64,000 nucleotides of DNA from Aegilops tauschii subsp. strangulata. Taxonomy: Eukaryota; Streptophyta; Magnoliopsida; Poales; Poaceae. Positions 33,033 through 43,437 of the stretch are shown one piece after another (the first letter of the stretch is position 1; every line of letters begins with the position of its first letter). The stretch covers positions 255,659,135 to 255,723,134 of the forward strand of contig NC_053037.3 of assembly GCF_002575655.3 (NCBI RefSeq), given 5' to 3'. A program made the translations under genes and the position numbers. A model generated the notes under the pieces. It was given only the letters and a program-made list of their open reading frames with translations. It searched no databases and was not told where the DNA came from.

Positions 33033-34013
33033 TGATAGAGGCGAGGGTGTCCCGATCTTTCGATGAGATGATAACTATTGATTTGGTGGAGTCGACTTTG
33101 ACGATCCGACTACAAACGTGCATGACGTTGCGCCTTAGCAATCGCTAAACCAATCTCTTGAGGTTACTGACGATGCCGGAAGCACTATCAGCCTGACCAC
33201 GAAGGTCTATTCCTGCAAGCAATCGAAGAACGAGCAAGAATATGATAAAGCAATCTGAATATTGCGAATATATATGAAGTATTGATAATGGTGGGGATCC
33301 GTAAGCGGTCTTGGTCTGGTCGTTGGACACAAACGAAGTACACGAAGTTGCAATGGCTAATTTTTAACTAAACAAATCCCCAGGAAAAAGCTACTAGATG
33401 GATCTACTTATATAGGAGCAAGGGGTGGCGGCCAAGGAGGTGGGAGGACGTCCCAAGGCAGCCTAAAACCAACCCTAGGTCGTACAAAGCTCATGGGCCC
33501 AAGTGGAGGTGATGCAACTTCTTTGGACTTGTTGTTTGACTCGGATTCTGCTGCAGCGTCAGATTGTTTCGTCCATATCTCAATGCTCCGACGAATTTAA
33601 AGGTGAATCCAATTGGGTTGGAAAGAGGACGAAATCTACTTTCCAAGAAAAAAAGAATCACCCAATTCGGAGTCCGTATGAAAAAGTTGGTGGCGTTTTG
33701 ATTCAGGTATGTCTGTGCAGTCCGAATCTGAATCCAGAACGTGATAGACTTGGACTCTATCTTCTCTTGGCCCAAAAGTGACGTGAGAGGACTTTTTGAA
33801 CAGAACCTAAACTTCTCCTTTTGCCTTATCTTCATATGTGGATTGTACAAATGTCCCATACACCTGCAATTAGACAAAACACAAAAGTGTGTGAAGGATT
33901 TTTGTTCTGGAGAACTTAAATAGATTATTGAATAGTTTGCACTGGAAATCACCTGACAAATATGCATGTATGCAATATTTTTGGTCGTATCCAAGGTAGT
34001 AATGTCCTTATCA
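33033..34013 (-). repeat. Complete LTR of D
   Basis: A 981-bp LTR on the minus strand, TGATAAGG...CTATCA, with a TATA box CCTATATAAG at 33407-33416. Confidence 0.8.
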
Positions 34014-34046
34014 ATGGGATGACCTTGGGATGCTCCGCATCAACAT

Positions 34047-34203
34047 TGATGTAGGGTAGAACCCTAGTAGCCCGATCTTTCATGATTGGAGTGGATTCCC
34101 TCGAAGAACACGAAGAACACGGGGAAGAACGGAGAGAAATCACAAGGGGAAACACTCAAGAACAAGTCCAATCACACATCCACTAGACAATCAAACACTC
34201 AAG
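34047..34203 (-). repeat. Truncated 3' LTR of E
   Basis: Only the terminal 157 bp, matching 38807-38963. At CTCAAG (34203) the sequence changes to coding sequence; the rest of the LTR and the polypurine tract are lost. Confidence 0.8.
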
Positions 34204-34208
34204 AAATT

Positions 34209-35388
34209 TTATGCATGGTATAAGAACATGTCATTCATCATGAAAGAATAGTTATTGTGTATGACACGATGGGGATGCAAATTTAGCATACAAGAATATG
34301 GCACATCAATAGCATGTTTATTCATGGGGAGCATATTGTGCACACAAGTATTGGGATCATGCAATGAATGGGATGGATCAAAATCTCCTAAAATGTATGA
34401 GGAAACCATGGGGGTCTCCTCATGAGCAATATTGGAAACATCATATGGAGAAAATGGACAACATCCAAAACAATGCATACTCGAAGCTAGGTGGTCATGG
34501 CATGGCATATGAGATAAATGATGCAAAGGAAGCATATCAATATCATCACAAGAAAAACAAATGCCAATAACCATGGGTTTGTCAACTATGCCATATGTGC
34601 AAATTGGGTTTATGGTAATGGCATATGCATAGTCACTACGAAGAGATTGCAAATATGACATATGATTGATCTCATGCATAGCATATGACAAGTCAAGCGG
34701 ATTGTCAAACATGATGTGACCTAGAGAATTGTCACAAGAAATCCTATGTAACATGGCATCACAACTAATAGACTCCACATGGCAATTATCATACTCATCA
34801 TAAATGGGCAATAAATCATCACATGAGGAAGTCGCACTAGCATGAAGCATGGAAATAGGTGGATCAAAATCATGCAAGCAATCAATGTCAAGAATGTCCA
34901 CTAGTGGGACTAGAGCATCACCTTCACCTATGTTACCTTGTTCATTCCACTCAAGTGGTGTAGGTGAGGTGGGAAAGACCAAATGGTGGTTAATATCATC
35001 ATCTTGATGGAACCATGTGGGGGGTGCATCATATTCCACCATGGCCATCGTCTTGTCCAAAGGGAGGACGTGGTCGTCGCGAATCGGCGCGTCATCATAT
35101 ATGGGACCTAGCACCAAATGAGAAGACACAATAGAGGTAGAGCGTAACTCGTTAGAAATCGAAGTGGCCTCGTATGCCCTATCAACTATCTCACTCTCTC
35201 TATGTGGTGGTTCACTCACTCCCTCAAAATAGGTGCACTCAAACTCACATATGGTGGAGTCACTCATCTCACTCAAGTGGTGGGGGTTGTGGCTCTCCTC
35301 ACATGGGAATTAGGGCAACACATCATATATGGGGCTAGTGGTGAAGTCACTCTCATTCTCAATATGGTGGCTAAAATCACTCAAGTCA
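34209..35388 (-). pseudogene. Extra acidic, Asp/His/Cys/Met-rich protein of E
   Basis: Continues from gag after a frameshift near 35390 and a stop near 35310. The main frame (34209-35276, 355 codons) begins near MSEMSDSTICEF, contains ECTYFEGVSEPPHRES and later a segment rich in Cys, His and Met (for example HCFGCCPFSPYD). I see no protease, RT or other known domain. The end is artificial: the frame stops just after the deletion junction with the truncated LTR. Element J codes for a protein of similar composition after gag. Function unknown. Confidence 0.55.
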
Positions 35389-36750
35389 TCATACGTCGCC
35401 GTGGTTTGAAGGGAAAATCCCATGCTCAACCGTCTCGTCGCCATCGTCGTGGATGAAGGCCGAAGATGGCACATCATCGCTCTCCTCTATGACCGAAGGG
35501 AAAATCCCATGTTCGATCATCTCGTCATCGTCGCCGTGGATGAAGGCCAAAGATGCCACATCATCACTATCACCTCCAAAGATGGAAGCATCATCCTTGC
35601 CCACCACCTTGTCGCTCGCCTCCAAAGCTTGGTCCTTGAGGGTCTCCGTAGTCGTACTCGTCGCCGCACCGTCTTTAAAAAGAGTCGAAGTAGACTCGGC
35701 ATCATCAATGCCACAAAGAGGGATGGCGGTGAAGTCTAAGTTGGGAGCATCGTCTTGGAGCTCGTCGGGCTTGGACATCGTCGTGATACTAGCCTCATGA
35801 TCGCCGTGTTGGAGCTTGGTCTTCGAGAAGTGTGCTTGGGGTCGAGAAGCCTTGGCCTTCATGAGTTCTTGTTTCGCCTTGAGAGTACCAATGTAGTAGT
35901 CGTCAAGGGACTTGTAGTTCTCGAGGAAGATAGTCTTACAGATGTCGTTGTTCAATCCCATCATGAAGTGTAACTTCATCGAAATGGGGTCGTCCACGCT
36001 AGCTCGTCGCAAGGCAATCTTCATCTCCTTGAAGTACGCGTCGATGGACTAGGATCCTTGGATGGTGTTCTCCAATTGGCGTAGAAGTTGTTCCGTGTAG
36101 GTTGGAGGCACGAACTCTCGCCGCAAAGCTCTCTTCGTCTTGGGCCAACTCATGTCATAGCTCTTCGAATGTGTGTGAATCCACCATACCGATGCGTAGT
36201 CGTGGAAGTTTCTTGTGGAACACTTCACTTGATCTTCTAAAGGGACTTGATGTAGCTTGAGGTAGTCGTCCATGAGGCGCTCCCACTCGAGATACTCCTC
36301 GGGTTCTTGAGTCCCATAGAAAGGAATCTTGTGGTCGGTGTCGAGGTCGTAGTAGCTAGTGGAAGTCGGGGACTTGATCTTGGGGAGCTTCTCTTGAGGT
36401 GCTTGTGGGCGAAGATGTCGTATGTCCGTAGGCGAAGATGCCTTGAAGTCGTTTGGTGAAGATGCCAAGGGAGATGGTGAAGTCATTGAGTGGTTGCTGG
36501 CGTTGAGCTCTTGACCTTCATGTTCTTGTTGGTGATGGTGTTGATGCCAATGTGATTTTGCTGGAGATGGTAGCTCGAAAGCATGTGCTCTTGAGCGTCT
36601 TCTCGAAGATGAGGAAGATCGCTTATAGGACTTGATGAGGGCTTTGCTCTCCTCCATTTGAGCTTGCATCTTGGCATCGTTGAAGTTGTTCGTGGCATCG
36701 AACTCGTCATTGTTGTTGTAGACCAAAGGTGAAATGCTTTGCCTATCCAT
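35389..36750 (-). pseudogene. gag: gag of element E
   Basis: Starts MDRQSISPLVYNNND at 36750. Ser/Arg-rich and Gln/His-rich N-terminal part, then the capsid-like domain (IPFYGTQEPEEYLEWERL, YASVWW, LRREFVPPTYTEQLLRQL). A single TAG at 36049-36051 (probably from CAG) interrupts it; the frame then continues (YFKEMKIALRRAS, GLNNDICKTIFLENY). No zinc knuckle follows; instead there is a highly acidic stretch with a duplicated unit (HDDGDETVEHGIFPS and HGDDDEMIEHGIFPS). Confidence 0.7.
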
Positions 36751-38755
36751 CACAAGACTCAAGTAGAGGTGAGTAGGAAATGAGATAAACGATACCAAGT
36801 TACTTTTCCCAAAGTTGAGGATGTACCCCGTTTCACTCAATGTGAGATGAAAAAATAGTGGAATTGGTACCAGACTTGTTCACTCACACCTATCAAGTAA
36901 AGCTTATGGAGTAGCTCGGTGAGGATAGTGGCACAAAAATTTGATGTAAAATGTAACTTGGTAATAAGTAGACCAATAGCCTATCCATCACACCGGACTT
37001 GTTCACTCACACCTATCAAGTAAAGCCTATCCATCACACCTAACAAGTAGACCACTAGCAATATGTGGCACACGGAAACACACACACGGAAAGATAAATG
37101 GGGTCATGCAACAAAGGAAGGAGCAAAAAATGTGGAGTCCATGGAAAACGCTCGTGTTGCGCAACTCAAGAGATACGCTAGCACGATTGCTCAATAGGCG
37201 GATACGACACTTGTGCACAACCTATAAGATGAAAAATGGATGAACTTTCTATCCCATGTATGCTATGTATGTATGGTTCCTGGTGTTTCTCTGAAGATGA
37301 TCCAAGATGATCGGATATGACAATCTTATATGCAATGTGGTATGATGCTATGACACTTGCTTACAAGCTTCTTTGCTCTCTCTTTTTGCTTAAAAGCTTA
37401 TTCTTTTTTTATATGGCCACTTATGCGAAATGCACAAACCAAGATAGAAATTGTGTATATGCGGGAACAATCTTGTGACACAAGAGATGATATGATGATA
37501 CCAAGATGATATGGTATGTATGCAATGGAAGGTCTAGATCACTAATGTGCACAAGTAACGTTGCCGGCAATACTCAAATGGCTAGTCTCGATAGGCAAGT
37601 GATGCAAAATGGGCTAGGGGTTAACAATGCAATTGCAAGGGGAATATACAATGGTGTCATCGAGGTTACCGTCCTTGGCGATGATGAGATGCGGTGTTGC
37701 CGATGTCGACCCGTTCCTAGTTAGCCGAAACACCCTAGGAAACGGAAAAACCACAACTCAAAATCTCAAGGACAAAAGTCAAATGGTGATAGCGGAAAGC
37801 GGTGGTAGTTTTGCACTTGGCAATGCAGAAGTGGGATGATGGGTTATGCGTGTCGAAGTTGAAGTTGACGTCCCTAAGTAGCCGAAACACCTTAGGAGAC
37901 ACAAGCCACAACTCAAACAAGCTCAAACAAAATTGGCTTATGTTGGGGTGGCGTAAGTGTATGGTGGGCACGCCTATGCAGAAGTTATGGTGGTGGTTGA
38001 TGAAGAAGTAACCGTCCCTAAGTAGTCGAAACACCTTAGGAGACTCAAATCACTACTCAAGCAACCACTAATGCTAAGGCAAGCAAAATGGGTTAGGTTG
38101 CGGAAGTCTATGGTGGTAATGCGGATGATGTGGTTAAGGCTCTAGGCAAACATGCCAAAGTTCCAAAAAAATTATGAAGTCAAATGATGTTGGTAGTATT
38201 TTTGTGGGATGGGGGATGTCAATAGCTTCAAAATGAGCTAAAGAACGTCAAAATCGGAGTTTGGATGAATTAGTTATGGCCTAAACAAAAATCAGCCGAA
38301 GTTGATATCTACAGGTAGCCGACGTCCGGAAATGGACGGATGTCCGGTCGCCGGATGTCCTGTCGGCTCGGAAATCCGCTGATTTCAACTCGGGTTTGGG
38401 GTTGCGGTCGTCCGGTGGTTCCTGGGGCTCCGGACGTCCGGTAAAGTGTCGGTCGTCCGGTGTATCGGGGTCAACGCGAGATTTGAGATCCGGGGCGCGA
38501 TTTTGGGCGGAATTTGATGATTTGGGGGTCAAAATTGAGCAAATTTCATGGATGGAAAGTGGCGAAACTTGGGGAGATGCTAGATCCATTCGAAGCCAAA
38601 CAAATCCATGGATCAAAATCAACAAAACTTCATCAAAACCAACAAATCACAAAAAAATGGGGCTATTTTTGGTGGGGATTTTCGAAATTGGGGAAGAACA
38701 CAGCAAAATCAAGCTAGAAAAAGAGGGGTAGGGGCTCCAAATTCATGATCAATGT
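36751..38755 (-). other. Leader of element E
   Basis: Non-coding; the segments 37020-37260 and 38570-38755 match the leaders of A and B. It includes the motif cluster at 38318-38465. Nothing else is recognisable. Confidence 0.65.
38318..38465 (-). promoter_or_regulatory. Leader cluster of CCGGACGTCCGG-type motifs in E
   Basis: Several GACGTCCGG, GGATGTCCGG, CCGGACGTCCGG and GGTCGTCCGG copies, the same motif type as in the E LTR. Confidence 0.55.
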
Positions 38756-38806
38756 GGCTCATGATACCAAGATGATATCATGAGACAAGCTGGCTCTGAT
38801 CCAAGA
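38756..38806 (-). other. Duplicated primer-binding site of E
   Basis: On the minus strand, TCTTGGATCAGAGCCAGC follows the LTR directly; 34 bp later comes TCTTGGTATCATGAGCC, the version found in A. The first copy lacks TA from TGGTATCAGAGCC. Confidence 0.6.
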
Positions 38807-39123
38807 TGATGTATGGTAGAACCCTAGTAGCCCGATCTTTCACGATTGGAGTGGATTCCCTCGAAGAACACGAAGAACACGGGGAAGAACGGAGAGAAAT
38901 CACAAGGGGAAACTCTCAAGAACAAGTCCAATCACACATCTACTAGACAATCAAACACACAAGATCCACAAGGTACATGAACAACAAAGAGAAAGATACA
39001 AGGTAAAGTTCATCTCCATGAGGAGGTCTTGATGATATCCTAGACGGATCTTCCCATGAGGGGTCTTAATGATATATCCTGCAGGATCTTCTCACATGGA
39101 GGTCTTGAACTCCATGGGAGTGG

Positions 39124-39152
39124 TGGTCTCTCTCTCTCTCTCTCTCTCTCAA
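39124..39152. repeat. CT microsatellite in the E LTR
   Basis: About 14 CT units just after the predicted transcription start; absent from the A and B LTRs. Confidence 0.85.
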
Positions 39153-39310
39153 GAGTAGAGGAAGGTAGGAGCAAAGCTCACATACAAATGAGCTATCACT
39201 TTGCTAACCCTAGAAAGGAGGTGGAGGTGGTCTATTTATAGTCTAAGCCATGAAGGGGTAAGTGGGAGAGGTATACAAGGCCAAAGGCCCGCGGCTGCGC
39301 ATAGGCAGGT

Positions 39311-39560
39311 ACCGGAAGACCGGTGGGGGTCGGACGTCCGGTGGCTTGGTACGGTCCGGATGTCCGGCGCGCGTCGGAAGTCCGCTGATTCTTCTCGGGT
39401 GTAGTGGCATCGGAATTCCGGAGGTTGTCGGACGTCCGGGCGCTGGGACTTGGCGGACGTCCGGGCGCTGGGACTTGGCGGACGTCAGCTGTAGTTCTTG
39501 CGGCCGTCTGGGATGCGTCAGGTGCCGGATGTCCGGTGGCGTCCGGACGTCCGGTGGCTG
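39311..39560 (-). promoter_or_regulatory. Cluster of CCGGACGTCCGG palindromes in U3 of E
   Basis: Many copies of GGACGTCCGG and CCGGATGTCCGG, including a 24-bp direct duplication around GGACGTCCGGGCGCTGGGAC. The cluster lies about 70-320 bp upstream of the TATA box. Confidence 0.6.
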
Positions 39561-39841
39561 TAGCTTGTAGCAGCTCCATTTCTTTCATCTTCTCTTCCAT
39601 GCTTCCCTCGCATGGTGTAGTTGTACACTTGCGCTCGCACTCCTCCTCGTCGTCCATAGCATTCCGACAATACCTATGCATGCACACAAGAGGGGTGTGA
39701 AGTAGTATACCATCCTCGAAGGGGTTAACTGAACACGTGTAAAGGAGATGATTCACCTTTATGTATGTGAAGTAGATGTCGCACGTGTCACTTGCCAAAC
39801 GGACTCTTGACATGGTGATGTCCGTAGGATGCTCCGCATCA

Positions 39842-41070
39842 CACATGCTCCAGTGCACCAAAGTTGGTTGAAAAATAACATGTGTGTCCTTGGGTGAATT
39901 TAAAGGTCCCATGCAAGAAATGGGAATGAAATTCAAACATCTGGGCGTCGTGGCTTGGCCGGAAAGATTGAGAAACTTAGTTTTTTAATTCCTGTAAATC
40001 CAAAACACGCGTGAAAATCATGAAACTTGGCATGGTGTCATGACATGGCACCAACATGCTGCGGTAATTTTTTTGGCCGAATTGGGACAAGCTTTGGTGT
40101 AAGCTTCTTGCAAACCGGAGCTTCCCTCAAGAAGACTCGTTGTTCCGTGAGGGAACGTGTCACCTCCGTGTGCGAAATGACATACGTACACTGCCTTCTC
40201 CCACCTTAATTTTTTTACACAGGCAGATTCGACCAAATAGAAGTATCGTGCTAAATTTTGGAATTATTCCAGGTTTGTTTGGCCTTTTTTATACATTAAT
40301 TGAGTTTCTGCGCATTTAATGTGCATAATTCAAATTTGAACTACAAGCACATGCTCAAGTGCACCAAAGTTGGTTGAAAAATCACATGTGTGTCCTTGGG
40401 TGAATTTATAGGTCCCATGCAAGAAATGGGAATGAAATTCAAACATCTGGGCATCGTGGCTCGGCCGGAAAGATTGAGAAACTTGGTTTTTTAATTCCTG
40501 TAAATCCGAAACACGCCTGAAAATCATGAAACTTGGCATGGTGTCATGACATGGCACCAACATGCTGCGGTAATTTTTTGGCCGAATTGGGACAAGCTTT
40601 GGTGTAAGCTTCCTGCAAACCAGAGCTTCCCTGAAGAAGACTCGTGGTTCCGAGAGGGAAAGTGTCACCTCCATGTGCGAAACGACATACGTACACTACC
40701 TTCTCCCACCTTAACTTTTTACACAGGCAGATTAGACCAAATAGAAGTATCGTGCTAAATTTTGGAATTATTCCGGGTTCGTTTGGCCTTTTTATACATT
40801 AATTGAGTTTCTGCGCATTTAATGTGCATAATTCAAATTTGAACTACAAGCACAGGCTCCAGTGCACCAAAGTTGTTTTAAAAATTACATGTGTGTCCTT
40901 GGGTGAATTTGTAGGTCCCATGCAAGAAATGGGAATGAAATTCAAACATCTGGGCATCGTGGCTCGGCCGGAAAGATTGAGAAACTTGGTTTTTTAATTC
41001 CTGTAAATCCAAAACACGCCTGAAAATCATGAAACTAGGCATGGTGTCATGACATGGCACCAACATGTTG
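39842..41070. repeat. About 505-bp tandem array within CACTA F, right part
   Basis: Continues the array interrupted at 14420; unit landmarks at 40327 and 40830 (503 bp). The last unit is cut at GGTAATTTTT, where the 789-bp repeat begins. Confidence 0.8.
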
Positions 41071-43437
41071 TGGTAATTTTTCTGTCTGATTTGCGAAGGC
41101 GCACACAATAACAATCAACAAAGTCATTTTGGAACAAGTGTTGTCACGTCACAAATCAGAAACATAAGTATTATTGAAACCGTGGGCGCTCAACTTATCG
41201 ATTGCGTGCCGCCACGCGTCCCCTTTTTTTATTGGCTAGGAGGTGCCGTGTGGGGTAGCTATTTGAGTACGGGGGGCGTGCGATCAGACCCCTGCGCGTG
41301 CTCATCGGCAGGAGAGCCCTTTGACCGCTACCCGCTGCGCACCTCCCTCCCAACGTCTCCATTAATGGCTCCCGAGCACCTGTTCTACGGCGTGGCTATA
41401 TGTCTCACTGGACTGAGATTTAAGAGAGAGAAATGAAAATCTGAAAAGAAAGTTTTGCACGGGTCTTGATGTAAGATCCGACGGACCTATATAGCATCGA
41501 CTGCGACTTATAGCAAGCATGATGAATATAAGGACGATGATAGTGGATAATAATTGTCTTACATATTTAGGAACATAATTAAAAAAGCCACATGGGCAAC
41601 GCCCGAAATACACAAGGGCAAAAGAAGAAGGAAGATAACGATCTGGCTCGCTGATCTTACTTTCTTGATGCGTTGCTGCAGGCCGTGGGAACTAGTCTAT
41701 GCGGCGAGCGGCGATGAGCTCTTTCTTGTCCTCAAGATGGTGCTTGAGAGCATCCACGGATTCCTCCACCAGCCTTCTGCGCTCGATGTGCAGCATGGCA
41801 TTCGCGTCCATAAGTTTCTCGACGATGATGCCGGTCCTCTTCAACAAGGCAGTGGTCTGTGGTAATTTTTCTATCAGATTTGCGAAGGCGCACACATTAA
41901 CAATCAACAAAGTCATTTTGGAACAAGTGTTGTCACGTCACAAATCAGAAACATAAGTATTATTGAAACCGTGGGCGCTCAACTTATCGATTGCGTGCCG
42001 CCACGCGTCCCCTTTTTTTATTGGCTAGGAGGTGCCGTGTGGGGTAGCTATTTGAGTACGGGGGGCGTGCGATCAGACCCCTGCGCGTGCTCATCGGCAG
42101 GAGAGCCCTTTGACCGCTACCCGCTGCGCACCTCCCTCCCAACGTCTCCATTAATGGCTCCCGAGCACCTGTTCTACGGCGTGGCTATATGTCTCACTGG
42201 ACTGAGATTTAAGAGAGAGAAATGAAAATCTGAAAAGAAAGTTTTGCACGGGTCTTGATGTAAGATCCGACGGACCTATATAGCATCGACTGCGACTTAT
42301 AGCAAGCATGATGAATATAAGGACGATGATAGTGGATAATAATTGTCTTACATATTTAGGAACATAATTAAAAAAGCCACATGGGCAACGCCCGAAATAC
42401 ACAAGGGCAAAAGAAGAAGGAAGATAACGATCTGGCTCGCTGATCTTACTTTCTTGATGCGTTGCTGCAGGCCGTGGGAACTAGTCTATGCGGCGAGCGG
42501 CGATGAGCTCTTTCTTGTCCTCAAGATGGTGCTTGAGAGCATCCACGGATTCCTCCACCAGCCTTCTGCGCTCGATGTGCAGCATGGCATTCGCGTCCAT
42601 AAGTTTCTCGACGATGATGCCGGTCCTCTTCAACAAGGCAGTGGTCTGTGGTAATTTTTCTATCAGATTTGCGAAGGCGCACACATTAACAATCAACAAA
42701 GTCATTTTGGAACAAGTGTTGTCACGTCACAAATCAGAAACATAAGTATTATTGAAACCGTGGGCGCTCAACTTATCGATTGCGTGCCGCCACGCGTCCC
42801 CTTTTTTTATTGGCTAGGAGGTGCCGTGTGGGGTAGCTATTTGAGTACGGGGGGCGTGCGATCAGACCCCTGCGCGTGCTCATCGGCAGGAGAGCCCTTT
42901 GACCGCTACCCGCTGCGCACCTCCCTCCCAACGTCTCCATTAATGGCTCCCGAGCACCTGTTCTACGGCGTGGCTATATGTCTCACTGGACTGAGATTTA
43001 AGAGAGAGAAATGAAAATCTGAAAAGAAAGTTTTGCACGGGTCTTGATGTAAGATCCGACGGACCTATATAGCATCGACTGCGACTTATAGCAAGCATGA
43101 TGAATATAAGGACGATGATAGTGGATAATAATTGTCTTACATATTTAGGAACATAATTAAAAAAGCCACATGGGCAACGCCCGAAATACACAAGGGCAAA
43201 AGAAGAAGGAAGATAACGATCTGGCTCGCTGATCTTACTTTCTTGATGCGTTGCTGCAGGCCGTGGGAACTAGTCTATGCGGCGAGCGGCGATGAGCTCT
43301 TTCTTGTCCTCAAGATGGTGCTTGAGAGCATCCACGGATTCCTCCACCAGCCTTCTGTGCTCGATGTGCAGCATGGCATTCGCGTCCATAAGTTTCTTGA
43401 CGATGACGCCGGTCCTCTTCAACAAGGCAGTGGTCTG
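41071..43437. repeat. Three tandem copies of a 789-bp unit in CACTA F
   Basis: Units 41071-41859, 41860-42648 and 42649-43437. The second and third are almost identical; the first differs at a few bases near its start (CTGTCTGATT against CTATCAGATT). Each carries the last about 56 codons of the CACTA gene plus its 3' flank; only the third joins the upstream part of the gene. Confidence 0.92.

Larger units (their letters stand above)
31886..34013. mobile_element. D: insertion with inverted LTR-derived ends
   Basis: A 2128-bp insertion flanked by the perfect TSD ATGGG (31881-31885 and 34014-34018). It starts TGATGAGGACATTACTACC and ends with the near reverse complement, GGTAGTAATGTCCTTATCA. 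The right part is a full minus-strand LTR (33033-34013); the left part (31886-32478) is the first 593 bp of the same LTR in the plus direction. Between them are a CT-rich tract (32500-32637) and about 395 bp of internal sequence. No coding region is recognisable. The same LTR family occurs in G and J. Confidence 0.75.
14422..34042 (-). mobile_element. Element B: CRM-clade Ty3/gypsy retrotransposon, split by C and D
   Basis: Two LTRs enclose a gag-pol region closely related to A; the 5-bp TSD ACATT is perfect (14417-14421 and 34043-34047). C interrupts the end of integrase, and D interrupts the 5' LTR. B landed at the very end of element E: the TSD overlaps E's own TSD plus E's first base. The 5' LTR end and primer-binding site are deleted. 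Frames are longer than in A, so B looks less decayed, but it is still broken. Confidence 0.85.
34047..39841 (-). mobile_element. Element E: gag-only relative of A and B (non-autonomous)
   Basis: TSD CACAT at 14416-14420 and 39842-39846 (B separates the left copy). The 5' LTR is complete (38807-39841, TGATGCGGAGC...CATCA); the 3' LTR is reduced to 157 bp. Primer-binding site and leader are closely like those of A. It encodes gag and a long extra protein but no protease, RT or integrase. This suggests a partner mobilised by A/B-type enzymes, comparable to the Quinta/Cereba relation in wheat (named as an analogy). Confidence 0.78.
38807..39841 (-). repeat. 5' LTR of element E
   Basis: A 1035-bp LTR, TGATGCGGAGCATCC...CATACATCA on the minus strand. 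Motif cluster at 39311-39560, TATA box CTATAAATAG at 39232-39241, and a CT microsatellite at 39124-39152. Confidence 0.88.

Noticed and set aside
31886..34013. D considered as a foldback or MITE-type DNA transposon
   Set aside because: The arms are LTR sequence with TATA box, TGAT...ATCA ends and an adjacent primer-binding site, and the family occurs as LTR elsewhere (G, J).
41182..43014. Three identical 84-codon plus-strand ORFs in the 789-bp units
   Set aside because: Antisense or flank to the CACTA gene end, identical only because the units are duplicated; no domain.
41071..43437. Regular repeats considered as CRISPR or satellite
   Set aside because: Units are 789 bp without short repeat-spacer structure and contain part of a CACTA gene.
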